Positions 34,159 through 45,165 of a stretch of DNA of 64,000 nt are shown here, one piece after another. The stretch spans positions 21,813,507 to 21,877,506 of the forward strand of contig JARWIR010000017.1 of NCBI GenBank assembly GCA_029959085.1, in the 5' to 3' direction. The translations under genes were made by a program, and so were the position numbers. Source of the DNA: Nemophila menziesii. Its lineage: Eukaryota > Streptophyta > Magnoliopsida > Boraginales > Hydrophyllaceae. Within the stretch, counting starts at the first letter, position 1. The number at the start of each line of letters is the position of its first letter. The notes beneath the pieces are model-generated. The model was not told where the DNA came from, ran no database searches, and saw only the letters and a list, made by a program, of their open reading frames with translations.

Positions 34159-35001
34159 CTTGTTAGTAGGGTAAAGCATAACCCGGGTTAGCATCGGGTT
34201 TACGTTTTTGCTAATCCGAGGTTATAACATTCCGGGTCGGGATTTGAAAAACCTAACCCTGGATATTCTTAGTTAACCTGTGGGGTCAAATCCCTGAATT
34301 AACTTTAGTTACACAACGGGTCTACTCGGGTTCGTTTGCGTTAAAAATCATTTTCAGCAAGAACAAAATTTCTTTTTATATCATTATAAAAATATTCTTT
34401 CTATAAATTTTATCACTTTAAAATTGTTTTCTTCTTTAGCTGATTTTATTGTAATTTACATCTAATCCTTTTAGACATTTTTGTTGATACTATTTTCTTT
34501 TAGAGCAGTTGCTAGAACTTGGTTTGCTAGCTTTAATAGAGAACCAGATTCAGAAAAAAGAATTTACTATTTTCTAAAACTGTATTAGATATATGATTTG
34601 TTATACTGTGGTAGTTTATTCCTTTTACGATAAAAAGTTATCTTTCTGTATTCAGTTTAATTGCAAATTTGCTCCTTGGTGATATTAATATACGATGCAT
34701 AGTAGAAATGCTTCAAGAAAAAAAATTAACTTGACACTATATTTTAAATAAATTATAATACCTTTTAAAAATTAGAACTAACATCTTTTACTAGAGATCT
34801 TACTGGGTGGTCAAGTTGGGTTAAAAGAATTTCTTTTTTATCAATCATCCGACCGACAGTCTATCGGTTTTGGCATTTTTTCTTTTAATCCGACGACAAA
34901 TTAGGCTCGTTATTTCGGGTTAGCTCAACCAGAACCGAGTTGACTCGGGTTCGTTTAATTTTAACGGGTTGGCGCGGTCAATGCCCACCCCTACTTGTTA
35001 G
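34159..35001. mobile_element. hAT-like non-autonomous DNA element with 8-bp TSD
   Basis: The element spans 34,167-34,993 (827 bp) and is flanked by perfect 8-bp duplications CTTGTTAG (34,159-34,166 and 34,994-35,001), typical of the hAT superfamily. Ends are TAGGGTAAAGCA and, on the other strand, TAGGGGTGGGCA, imperfect inverted termini of the kind common in plant hAT relatives. There is no transposase ORF. Both ends are rich in ACCCGGGTT/AACCCG-type words. Confidence 0.8.
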
Positions 35002-35045
35002 AGAATATTTGGTCTCTAGCTCTCTTTTGCAAACAATAAAATGAT

Positions 35046-36001
35046 TGTTGGACTCATTTATTGTCCACAATAGAATATAGCATGTGGTGGGAAGTTTTAT
35101 TGGTCAAACGTGTTGAGTGGTGTAGTGGGGAAGTGGGAAAGACTTTATACTAGTTTCCCACATCGGTAGTTCATGAGTAGTGAGAAACATTTATTACCTT
35201 TGTGGTATCATTAGCTCCCAAAGAACTAACACTCATGCACACTAAGAGATAATGGGGAAGCCCACACGCGCACCAGCACCACCCACCCGGTCCGAGCCCG
35301 GGTCCCGGGTCTTGGGGAATTAAAAAATTAAAATAAACTAGTTTTATAACCAGCTTTTATTTTTTATTCTGATGAAGACTTTGTCTACGTTTCACTCATT
35401 CCTTCACGTTTTTATTTACCCACGCTCTATCAACACAACGGCTCCTTGGTTGTAGCAGCTCCTAAATTCTTGGCATGATGAACAGCCACGACCAAGCCTT
35501 AACGGCTAGTGTACTGGCTATATTTTCTTCTATAAATAGAGTTGTTCCTCTCGTCATTTTACACACCAACTTTACAACAACAACAAACACTTACGAAAAT
35601 CACAGCAGCTATTATTCTCTCTTCTTCACTTCTGTTCTTGAGCAAAATCATAATATACAGATTCCAACCTACGATTGTGAGTGCACACGAGAGTAGGGTA
35701 GTAGTGTTTAATCCTTGGGGAACGTTCGGAAAACAGTGTAGCATCTCGGCTGTCCCGGAATTTCGTTCTTAAGGCAGTGGCTCTTCCACGGCACTACGGG
35801 TTTTTATCTTCGTTTTCTCAGCTCCGTTATTACCTACATTAATCGGGTTCGTTTTTAACTTTCGCTTTTACTTTCGTCTTTTACTTTCCGTATTTCATTC
35901 CAGTCTTTTACTTTCCGTATTTCATTTCGTAATTAGTAGTTAAAGTTTCTTTACCCAAAATTTTAAATACCATTACAGTAGCTTTTTATATTTAACCAAC
36001 A
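35046..36001 (+). repeat. 5' LTR of the copia element (956 bp)
   Basis: Ends are TGTTGGACTC and CCAACA. A strong TATA box TATAAATA is at 35,531-35,538. A short GC-rich segment (about 35,270-35,320) corresponds to an expanded minisatellite in the 3' LTR. Confidence 0.93.
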
Positions 36002-36069
36002 ATTTAAGAACGAAATTCCTTAATAACTATTCTGTAATTGCTTCCTCTTCTTCGGCTTTAACTACTACT

Positions 36070-38511
36070 TTGAAAACCTTACCCGATATGTCAAAACTCG
36101 AACTTCTAGATGGTTCTAATTTTAAACGTTGGTCCCAAAAACTTCTTATTTTCTTTGAACAACTAGAAGTTGATTTCGTACTACTTGAAAACCCTCCTGT
36201 TTCAACTGATAATGCGGATGCTACTATATCCGCTAAGATTTTAAAATATGACAAGGCAAATAAACTAACTAGGGGTCACCTTTTAAACCATATGTCGAAC
36301 CCCTTGTTTGATTTATTTGTAAACGAAAAATCTTCAAAAACTATTTGGGACCGTTTACATACTAAATACGGAGGTGACGACTCCGGTAAGAAAAAATATG
36401 TGGTAGGAAACTGGCTCAAATTTTCAATCACCGACCAAAAACCTATAATGGAACAAGTTCACATTTACGAAAACCTTTGTGCCGAAATTGTATCCGAGGG
36501 AATGAAAATGTGTGAGATCTTACAAGCTAACGTGTTACTTGAGAAATTCCCACCATCTTGGAGTGACTACCGCAACCACCTAAAACATAAGAAAAAAGAT
36601 ATGACGATCCAAGAGTTAATCAGCCACATGAGAATCGAAGAAGCTAATCGCCTCAAAGATAAGTCTGAATCTCTACCTCATTATTCTTCAAAAGCAAACT
36701 TGGTCGAGACTTCTGGGTATGGTAACAAAGAAGGTTTTAAGGGTAAAGGGAAATTTCATGGTCAGAATAAGAACAACAAATCGAAGGGTAAATTTAACAA
36801 ATCCGGAGGTAACAACTTCAAACCTACTGGTAATATTCAGAAAAACAATTTTAACCTGCTACGTTTGTGGGAAGGAAGGACACAAGGCATACCAATGCAA
36901 CGACAGGTTCAAATCAAACAACCCCCCTTGCGCAAACTTGACTGAAACTGAAGAGGTAATTGCCGCGGTAATGGTCGAAACTAATCTGGTAGAGAACAAG
37001 GTCGAATGGATTCTCGATACTGGAGCTTCAAGACACTTCTGCGCCAACAAAGAGTTATTCCAAGGGTTTGAAGATGTAGCTGATGGGGAATGCGCATACA
37101 TGGGAAACTCTACAACTGCAGGCGTCCTTGGCAAGGGAAAGGTGTGTCTTAAACTTACCTCTGGCAAGACCTTAGCCCTTAATGATGTTTTGTATGTCCC
37201 CACGTTTCGTAGAAATTTAGTCTTGGGGTCTCTTCTAAACAAAGCTGGACTTAAACTTGTTTTCAAGGGTGGGAAAATAATAATTTCTACGAATGGTGAC
37301 TTTGTAGGAAAAGGTTACCTTAATGGTGGACTATTTGTACTTAATGTTCTTTCTGCTTTTAATGAGAATGCATCTACTTCTGCTTATATAGTTGAATCTC
37401 TAGATATGTGGCACGCTAGATTAGGACACTTAAATGTTTCTTCTATTAAAAGACTTAAAACTCATTGACTAATACCCGGAAACTATAACGATGATTTATT
37501 TAAGTGTCAAATATGTGTAGAGGCTAAACACGCTAAGAAACCCTCTAAAAACGTGACCACTAGATAAACTCAACATTTAGAACTAGTGCATTCTGACTTA
37601 GCTGATTTTAAAACTACTGCTAGTAGAGGAGGAAAACTTTATTATATGACCTTTGTAGATGACTACTCTAGGTTCACCAAAGTATACCTTCTAAAGTCTA
37701 AGGATGAAGCAGAATCCACCTTTTTAAAATATAAGGCTGAGGTTGAAAACCAATTAGATAGAAAGATTAAAAGACTTAGGTCCGATAGGGGAGGAGAATA
37801 TAGTTCTAACACACTTAAAGAATTTTGTGAACGTAGTGGAATTATTCATGAACTTACTGCCCCTTATACACCCCAACAAAATGGCATAGCTGAAAGAAAA
37901 AATAGATCCCTTAAGGAAATGATGAATGCCATGTTAATTAGTTCAGGCCTACCTTCCAACATGTGGGGGGAAGCTGTCTTATCTGCATGTTATGTATTAA
38001 ACCGAGTACCCCCATAAACATATTGATAAGACCCCTTACGAATTATGGAAAGGCTATCAACCTAACTTGAAATTTTTACGAGTGTGGGGGTGTTTGGCTA
38101 AAGTAGCATTACCCGACTTTAGGAGAGTTAACATTGGACCTAAAACCATAGACTCTATCTTTATAGGATATGCCCAAAATAGTGCAGCTTATAGATTTAT
38201 GTCCTTAGCTGAAAACACTATTAGTGAATCTAGAGACGCTGAATTCTTTGAGCATATATTTCCTTTGAAAAGGAATATTGTTCATAATTCCTCCTTATCT
38301 ATCAGTAATGACTCACCTGTCAATACTGATATACCTATTAGTGATAATTTGTCTGCTTCTCTACCCTCTTCGAGTTCAGGACCACACCTTGATAACGAAA
38401 TTAGGAGAAGCAAAAGACGTAGGACTGAGTCTAGTTTTGGACCAGACTTCATCACTGCTTTCTTGACTGAGGATTTTCACATAGATATGCTATGTGAAGA
38501 ACTAGTCTCTT
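36070..38511 (+). pseudogene. Copia gag, protease and integrase, frameshifted
   Basis: Gag (36,070-36,850) has a UBN2-like capsid (LELLDGSNFKRWSQK; IWDRLHTKYGG). A one-base shift near 36,850 puts the zinc knuckle ([14 protein letters not shown]) and protease ([11 protein letters not shown]) in the next frame to 37,468. A stop there interrupts the integrase zinc-binding part (HARLGHLN...CQICVEAKH) and another lies at about 37,566. The integrase core (37,586-38,017) has D in VHSDLADF, D in FVDDYSRF and the later LRSDRGGEY, and E in QQNGIAERKN. A further shift near 38,015 precedes the C-terminal part (38,067-38,511), where E2 is inserted. Confidence 0.9.
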
Positions 38512-39989
38512 TGGTGGGGCCTAGGGTGTGATAGAATAAGATATAAAATAAGTGCAAAAACACCCTAGAACTACACGGTTCTGCAAGTATACAGATCGTA
38601 TGCAAGTTTTAGATAAAGACTCGTTCCGCAGAGACTACAGAGGTTAGGAGAATCTTATGCAAATAACAAGTGCAAATAATTAAAGCTAGAACAAGCAAAC
38701 GCAAATAAAAGTAAAGATAAATAGATTTTTGTTTGGTTTTCTAATTAACTAAAGTAAAACTAAGAATTAAAAGACAGAAAATAAATATGAAAGAGAAGTG
38801 ATATGAGAATATAGCTTAAGTTATTAGCATGTAATCCCCACTAGTTTTGCCGTTCTAAACATGTAAGGGTGAATTATGTAGTATTTCCCTAATCGGTCCC
38901 AATATGCTATCGGTAGTTTCAAATAGCATTTACCTGTGTCAATAAGGCTTCCTAAGCAAACTTTTCCTGTAATTGGTAAATAGTCACAAAGACTAAACCA
39001 TAGTGATTATCTAGCTAGGTTGGGTTGTCAGATCAAACCTAAAACTAAAAGTTATGTGCTAAACATGCAATTAAACACCGTTGTCAATGGTATCCTAATT
39101 ACTAGATGGTAATTCTAATGGCTGCAGTCCACAAGAACACAGAATATAAATCCAAACACATAAACAGAGAATAAAAACTATAATTCTATTTAAAACATTA
39201 AATTCCCAAATTAGATAGGTGTCAATCAAAACTAGGGTTCATACATTAATGCTAAAACTTAAGCTAAAGAAATTTAGTTCATGCAATAAAAGAAAGAAAT
39301 TACAAAATTAAAGGTAGAAGAAGACATTGTTGATGAACAGCTCCTTCCAGACTTCTTTCCTGTGTTCTAAGCTTCCTCTTGGTTTAAGGTTTCACCAAGG
39401 ATGATTTAAGAGTGTTAAGAGGCTGTATTTATAGTGTAGAGGTTGACCTAATTCGTTTGGTGGAGATAACTTCAAGTAATGGACTCCTAGCCCAACTCAA
39501 ATTCGTAGGATAAACACTGCTGCGTTGTTTTGAGTGTATCTTCTTCGTTATTGGTCGGATTTTGCTCCACAAGATACCAAAAGAATCGAAACAGAATCAT
39601 CTTGACCCTTAATAAGGAAATTACCAAATTCGGCCTATTTCTTAGGTAAAAACACCAATCTTTAGACGTGTGTGCAGAATCCCAGATTTAGGCAGCTTTT
39701 CCTTTTCCATCTTTTTAGCAATTGTTTCCTTATCTCCAATTTTCATGCAAATCTCTTTCCATAAGTTGTAGTCTTTGACTTGGACTCTAATTAATCTCCA
39801 TAATTATCTTTAAAGCTTCACACTAAATAAACAATTAAATCCAATATGCTCTAAAAATAATAATTCTACTAATCAAGACCCAAAATAGGAAAGTGCACTA
39901 AAATAAGCTAAAATCAACCTATAAACTAATAATAAGCCTAAAATGATGTCTCATGAGTAGATTTTACTATCACAAATGAGGAGACATAA
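38512..39989 (-). repeat. 3' LTR of E2 (1,478 bp)
   Basis: Starts TGGTGGGGCCTAGGG in plus coordinates. The other terminus reads GAGACATAA where the 5' LTR has GAGACATCA, so the terminal CA has mutated. TATA (TATTTATA, minus-strand TATAAATA) is at 39,426-39,433. Confidence 0.94.
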
Positions 39990-40025
39990 AGACCCCCAAC
40001 TCAAAGTTGTATCGTCCCGATACAA
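39990..40025 (-). promoter_or_regulatory. E2 polypurine tract with adjacent upstream hairpin
   Basis: GAGTTGGGGGTCT on the minus strand abuts the LTR. Directly upstream is the perfect 8-bp hairpin TTGTATCG-GGA-CGATACAA (40,007-40,025). Its stem differs in sequence from that of E1, but loop, position and pairing are kept. Confidence 0.85.
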
Positions 40026-41515
40026 TAAAAGTAAAGAACAGTAGGGTAGTCAAAATAAACAAGAAGAAGTCGGAGGAGAACAAGAACAAAATATAATGAA
40101 TGATCCTAGAGCATAAAATCCAAAAAATCTCATGTAGTAATGCTCAAGAAATAATGCACAAAGATGCTTAATATACATGTAATCAACAATCCATAGATTC
40201 AAGTTAAGATTAATTTCGCAATGCCAGAATGAGAGGATGATAACTTAGTTCAGGTTAATGGCTATAGGTAGTTCATAGGTCCCAAATACAGCATCCAATG
40301 GTCCACTTACCTACTACCTAATAGCTCAATTGTTTCTCCACCTAGTAGTTAGAAATCCTAAGGTCTTGGTTATAACTTGCCTTAAGGACGGGTGTGGTAT
40401 ATTTGGATAATGAAAAGTGAGCTTTTGGCTCTCTCCTCACTAGCCATCAACGAATCGCCCTAGAGCTTGAGTTTTCACTCGAAGATGTTCTCACTCAACC
40501 CAATTTATTGATGCTTTTTAATGTGCATCCCCAATAATCCCAATTAAAACCTTTGATGATATAAAATCCACTTTGCCGGCCCGAATATATATTTTCTTTT
40601 CAATTCAATTTTTCTTTTGTATAGTTATGATTCTCTTTTGATGTCGAGATATCACACTATTTTTTTTCTCATATATGTTCTTTTCTTTTTATGCCCTTGT
40701 TGGCAAAATTAGCTCATAGCTTCTTTTCCATTCACTATTACCCCGGCAAAGGGTTACAATAATAACAATTCTTCATCAATAAAATCACAAAGATAATTCC
40801 CAATTCCAAAAGTTCCCTAATTATGAAACCCACCACCCCAAACTCAAGCTCTAAAACGAGTGTCTCAGGTTTTGCGATTCGAGTGCGGGTCATATAGATA
40901 AGCCCTACAAACTAAGGGTATGGATTATAATGTGTTTCAATAAAGGCTTTAGAAAGGCTCAGAGGGGCTAAGACGGATAAATAACAATAATATCAAACAA
41001 AAGGGTGAGAAAGTCCAAAGGCTTCAAGTGTTTTATCATGAAAGAACTGCCTTAGTCATTTTTCTAACTACCGGATTTCGTTACTTTTCCATTATTAGTT
41101 CATAGACAAGTGGGTTTTCAACTAATTTTAAACCTCACGTTCTACACACCAAATAACTATCCCTAAGTTTCAACGTGATTTCTTAGCATTGCTCATTAAC
41201 TTTTCTATCCTTTATTTCCTGTTTTCATGCATGCATGTTAAACAAATTTGTTGCATCTTTCAAAAACATACTACTTACTATCATTGACCTAATAACATCA
41301 TGCTCACATAGGTACATTCAAAATATTCTATGCCTTAATTCAACCTAAAATTTTTAGATTTTATGAAAAAACGAAAAGAAAGATGAGGACAACGAATCCC
41401 CACCCCCAACTCAAAAGTGAGTCGTGTCCCCACGACTCGAAAAAGACTCAAGAATGGAATAAAATTTAAAATAAACTAACTAAACTACCTAATGCATACA
41501 AGCTATTGAGAAAAA
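40026..41515 (-). other. 3' non-coding region of E2 with a second polypurine-like tract
   Basis: Colinear with the E1 3' non-coding region, including CTTTGCCGG (40,571-40,579) and CCGGCAAAG (40,743-40,751). It also has an internal polypurine-like tract (minus GAGTTGGGGGTGGGG, about 41,398-41,412) preceded by an 8-bp hairpin GAGTCGTG-GGGA-CACGACTC (41,419-41,438). E3 has this internal copy too; E1 does not. Confidence 0.75.
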
Positions 41516-41998
41516 TTAGAATGACCTACCTGGCTGGCCATAGAGATCCATCATATCATCCTCATCTTCTGAAGCTGAGGGGTCAGTGTAATCATCTACA
41601 TCCTTGTACAAGGTCAAGTTCTCTACCTGTGTTTCCAACTGCATGATTTCTACCCAAAGGTCTTTGTTATCTTCACGTAATCTTTCAACTTCGTTCTGTA
41701 ACTTGATAGCCTAAGGAGGAAGATCATAAACAATTTCTGAGGAAGAGGTAGAAGAACCTTGGTCTTGGATTTTTATTTTCTCTAAAGGCCTCCTTGATGG
41801 TATGGACATTCTAGCAGTTAATCTCTTCTTTGGTAGTGGTTGTTCAGGTGCCTTTTCTTTTGATTCTTCAGAAACCTCATCAAGATTGATGGGTTTTTCA
41901 ATGGTGGCTCCAGGCAATTTCTTATTCTTCCCAAGGATTGAACACTTTCTCTTGTATTCCATAGCTTCAGATCTGTTAGTCATGCTTGTTTTACCCAC
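41516..41998 (-). CDS. E2 accessory ORF, short form with internal TAG
   Basis: The N-terminus (MGKTSMTNRSEAMEYKRK) matches the basic MTNR start of the E1 accessory protein. The C-terminal part, after an in-frame TAG at 41,713-41,711, reads on for 64 codons (IKLQNEVERLREDNKDLW and onward) as a coiled coil with an acidic tail, ending at 41,516. The large central domain of the E1 protein is missing. Without readthrough the product is 95 aa; with it, about 160 aa. Function unknown. Confidence 0.6.
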
Positions 41999-42320
41999 AA
42001 CTCAAGTTATACCAAGGATGGATTAAAAGTTTAAGGAAATTTGGTGTAGCTTGATGTTGTTGCTTGGAATTGATGAAAGAGAAAGGTTATTTGATTGATC
42101 TTGGAAGAACTCTTTAAAGCTTGTTGGATTTGATGGTGTAGTGTGATGAATTTGATGAAGGATTGTGTTTATGGAAGATGATGGAGAGGATTTGATGAGT
42201 TGTTGTGTTAATTGTGAAGGTTTGCACAAGCTTTAAGGTGTATATATAGGGTTTGGGTCTGAAAATTCGTGTATGGAAGGCTAGGGTTAATCTCATAAGG
42301 TAAGAATTTGATTAGGAAAA
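41999..42320 (-). promoter_or_regulatory. Candidate internal promoter and leader of the E2 accessory ORF
   Basis: CCCTATATATACACC on the minus strand (TATA core 42,248-42,241) lies about 245 nt before the accessory ATG. AACCCTAGCCTTCC and CAGACCCAAACCC lie upstream and a C/A-rich leader lies downstream. The layout matches E1 and E3. Confidence 0.6.
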
Positions 42321-42324
42321 GAAT

Positions 42325-42690
42325 TCCTTCACAAACCGCCTCCTGCGGTGCACCGGACTAGACCCGCGGTGTACCGGTCTCTACAGCTCTTGAATTTTTT
42401 GGTTTCTGGATTGCACCCATGGCAGCACCCCGTGGCATGTGTTTTGTGCCTGCGGACCAGGGGTGCGGTGTAGGGGGTAGTCCGCGCCATGTCCGCCAAA
42501 AAACCCGTGGTACCCGACCCCGTGGCACGCGTTTGAGGCGTGCGGACTAGGGTCCGGTGTACCACGCCTGTCCATCGAATTTTTTTTAACTTTCTGGATA
42601 AAACCCGTGGTACGGGTTTTCTGGGCAAGGTGCATCCCTGCGGACCATGGGGTAGTCCGCGCCAGGCCTTGAGTTCCTCCAATTTTTTCC
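42325..42690 (-). repeat. GC-rich palindrome-like tandem repeats of E2
   Basis: Roughly two diverged units of about 190 bp with GC-rich near-palindromes (GCGGTGCACCGG, GCGGTGTACCGG, CCCGTGGTACGGG), separated by T-rich tracts (about 42,390 and 42,580). The position matches the AACCGGGTACCCGGTT repeats of E1 but the sequence is unrelated. Confidence 0.7.
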
Positions 42691-42862
42691 TTTCGACCCC
42701 AAACTCGTTTCCTGCACAATAACACAGTACCTTTCTCTCCTATTAGCTTGTAAGCACAATTAAAAATATACACTAACCTAAAATTAGACACTACAAAGCA
42801 AAAACAACTAATCTAAAAAGAAATTAAAACAAGGGGTGTCTCCCAAGAGCACTTTTGTTTAA

Positions 42863-42879
42863 CGTCTTTGAGTTAGACG
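42863..42879 (-). other. Post-pol hairpin of E2
   Basis: CGTCT-AACTCAA-AGACG on the minus strand, starting about 12 nt after the stop of the integrase stub. The inner pair is T-A where E1 has G-C. It is followed by TTAAACAAAAGTGCTCTTGG and GAGACACCCC. Confidence 0.75.
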
Positions 42880-42890
42880 TATACCTCAGG

Positions 42891-43232
42891 CTAAGCACAT
42901 TCGACAAGGTAGATTTTCTCCCCTTGCCCAAAGTCCTCACTGTCATAATATCTCTTCAAACGCTGGCCATTCACCATGAATGTCCGTTGCTCGGCTGGAT
43001 TTTCAATCTCAATCGCTCCATGCGGTGTGACTTTGGTAACAATGTAAGGTCCTCCCCAACGGGATTTAAGCTTTCCTGGGTAATTCGAAAATCGAGAGTT
43101 GTATAATAAAACCTTTTGTCCTATCTCGAAATGCTTTGGACGGAGTCGTTTATCATGCCATCGCTTTGTTTTCTCCTTATAGAGATGTGAACTTTCATAG
43201 GCAAGATAACGAAACTCCTCCAACTCGTTCAA
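42891..43232 (-). pseudogene. Integrase C-terminal stub of E2
   Basis: 113 codons matching the last part of E1 pol ([41 protein letters not shown]). Protease, RT, RNase H and the integrase core are absent. The deletion junction lies at about 43,235-43,310. The stub is intact but would need its own translation start. Confidence 0.85.
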
Positions 43233-43300
43233 CTGACATTAATAATGACGAAATTTCCACCCCTTTCCTTTGATTCCCACGAACTTTTCAGCTCGATTCT

Positions 43301-45040
43301 TCATAAGTATGGATGGTGCATCCAAGATTTCGTGGGAAGGGGCTCTTCTGGTGGTAACTTGATAGCATAACACCCCTCTGGTGATCCACTCATATCCGCG
43401 GTTTCTATACATCGTTTGTTCGAAAGAATGTCCTTCATGAATTTTAGATATTTTGGCATTCTTTTGATAGCTTCAACAAACGGCATTTTAATCTCAACCT
43501 TGCTCACCATGTCATCGAATTTCTTGAATTCCAGGTCATTGTCCCTCTTTCTGACACGTGAAGGGTATGGTGGTGGAGGGCGTGTATTAAGTTCCACTGG
43601 TTTTCTTGTCTTCTCAGGTGTCTCGGTTTGGACACTCTTTGGTTTAACTACCTCCTCAACTGTATCTTTGATTGGTTCTTCCCCCCTTTGTTCTGGAATA
43701 GGGATTGGTTCTGTTTCTGGTCTAGGTGGAGGTAGTTCTTTTCCACTTCGCAACTCAACTGCATGGCAAGAATCATCTCTAGGAGCAATAGTATCACTTG
43801 GAAGTTGCCATTTTGGCCGATTTTGTAATTTACTCGCCATATGTGATATAGTATGCTCTAGTTGCTTGATAATCTTATCCTGGGTTTGAACTTTCTGTTG
43901 GCTATGACTCATTTTCTCAGCTGCTTGTATTAATTTAGCCATACTCGAATTCAAGTCTTGGATTTGTTCTCGTTTTGCCAGTTGCATTGATTGTTTAGTT
44001 GGATCTTTCTTTGGTTCTTGACAAGCTTTTTCAACAATGGGTGCCTTTTTCTTAACAGGTTGTGGTGGATTATAAGATGTAAGTTGGGGTTGATGATAAG
44101 TTTCTTGATTTCTGACCCAACTCTTTTGTTGTGGAGGTTGTTGATAATTAGTGTAGCTTTCTTGAGGACAGTCATAACCATTAGAGTAATAGTTATCTTG
44201 AGGATATTGAACGGAAGCTACTGCTGGATTATTCATACATCCTTCCCACACATGATTTCTTGATCCACAACCAAGACACGGAGGAATTGTGCGTACTGTA
44301 TTCACCTGAGCAATTATTCGGGCATGTTCTTGTAGTTCTTCGAGTTGTTTAGCCAATTCTTTAAGCTTCAGTGATTCTGAATTGTCTTCTTTTATTACTC
44401 TCTTTGGCCAACTTCTCTCGTTCTCAAGAATTCTCTCCATCCCCAACTCAGCTTCTACAGAGTCTAGCAACACAAAACCTGTGTTTCCTAACGAATCAGC
44501 TTTCTCTCTTGATTTATCATTAAGGCCTCCATAAAACAAGGTTAAATAATATTCCGGCGAGGATCTATGATAGGGACATCTCGCCTTCTTCTCTGTAAAT
44601 CGTAAGCATGCTTCACCCAAACTCTCTTCCTCTTTCTGTATGAATTGTTCAAGCTCCAACATATCTTTTAAACGTCTACTAACCGGATAAAAACGGTCTA
44701 GGAATCTTGCTTGAAGCTTGTCCCAATCCGAAATAACATGAGGGTATTGGGTATCATACCAATCGCTTGCACATCCGGTCAAGAAGAACTGGAACATCAG
44801 GTAATATACTTGCTCCCTAGTAACTCCTCTTACGATATAAGCATCACAGATCTGCATGAATTTCTGAATATATCGAATCGGATCTTGATGTGCATCTCCG
44901 CTGAATAACCCATGAGATGCAAATTGAGTTAGCATGCCAGGATCAGGTTTAAATTTAGCGGCTTGAATTTCTGGAGCTCGAATTCCTCGTGGCTCCACTC
45001 TGAACTCGATGGGTAGCTCAAGTCTCCTTGGGTTCTTCAT
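43301..45040 (-). CDS. gag: E2 gag (579 aa), intact
   Basis: Retrotransposon Gag with capsid blocks YIQKFMQICDAYI, ASDWYDTQYP and FLDRFYPVSRR (about residues 55-130). One CX2CX4HX4C zinc knuckle (CLGCGSRNHVWEGC) lies near 255-270, followed by Gln/Pro-rich and Pro-rich tails. It ends ...MHHPYL just where protease would begin. The ORF is open throughout although pol is gone, as expected if Gag is still used in cis. It is clearly related to, but diverged from, E1 gag. Confidence 0.92.
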   Translation of the reverse strand: MKNPRRLELPIEFRVEPRGIRAPEIQAAKFKPDPGMLTQFASHGLFSGDAHQDPIRYIQKFMQICDAYIVRGVTREQVYYLMFQFFLTGCASDWYDTQYPHVISDWDKLQARFLDRFYPVSRRLKDMLELEQFIQKEEESLGEACLRFTEKKARCPYHRSSPEYYLTLFYGGLNDKSREKADSLGNTGFVLLDSVEAELGMERILENERSWPKRVIKEDNSESLKLKELAKQLEELQEHARIIAQVNTVRTIPPCLGCGSRNHVWEGCMNNPAVASVQYPQDNYYSNGYDCPQESYTNYQQPPQQKSWVRNQETYHQPQLTSYNPPQPVKKKAPIVEKACQEPKKDPTKQSMQLAKREQIQDLNSSMAKLIQAAEKMSHSQQKVQTQDKIIKQLEHTISHMASKLQNRPKWQLPSDTIAPRDDSCHAVELRSGKELPPPRPETEPIPIPEQRGEEPIKDTVEEVVKPKSVQTETPEKTRKPVELNTRPPPPYPSRVRKRDNDLEFKKFDDMVSKVEIKMPFVEAIKRMPKYLKFMKDILSNKRCIETADMSGSPEGCYAIKLPPEEPLPTKSWMHHPYL

Positions 45041-45142
45041 CTGTAACTAAATCTGAAAAACAAAGACTAAAAACAAAAGAGTAAAATAGAACTAACTAAA
45101 AATAAAAGCCCAAGATATATGCACAAGGACTAACGATGTAGT

Positions 45143-45159
45143 CCCCGGCAGCGGCGCCA
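45143..45159 (-). other. E2 primer-binding site (tRNA-Asp type)
   Basis: Identical 17-mer to E1 (TGGCGCCGCTGCCGGGG), six bases from the LTR end (AAAACT spacer in plus coordinates). Confidence 0.92.
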
Positions 45160-45165
45160 AAAACT

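Noticed and set aside
35475..35772. ORFs inside the copia LTR (and their twins at 49,360-49,629)
   Set aside because: They lie across the LTR promoter and transcribed leader and are present only because the LTR is duplicated.
36002..36069. Standard initiator-Met primer site in the copia element
   Set aside because: The usual TGGTATCAGAGC-type sequence is not present after the LTR; another primer or decay is possible, so no site is annotated.
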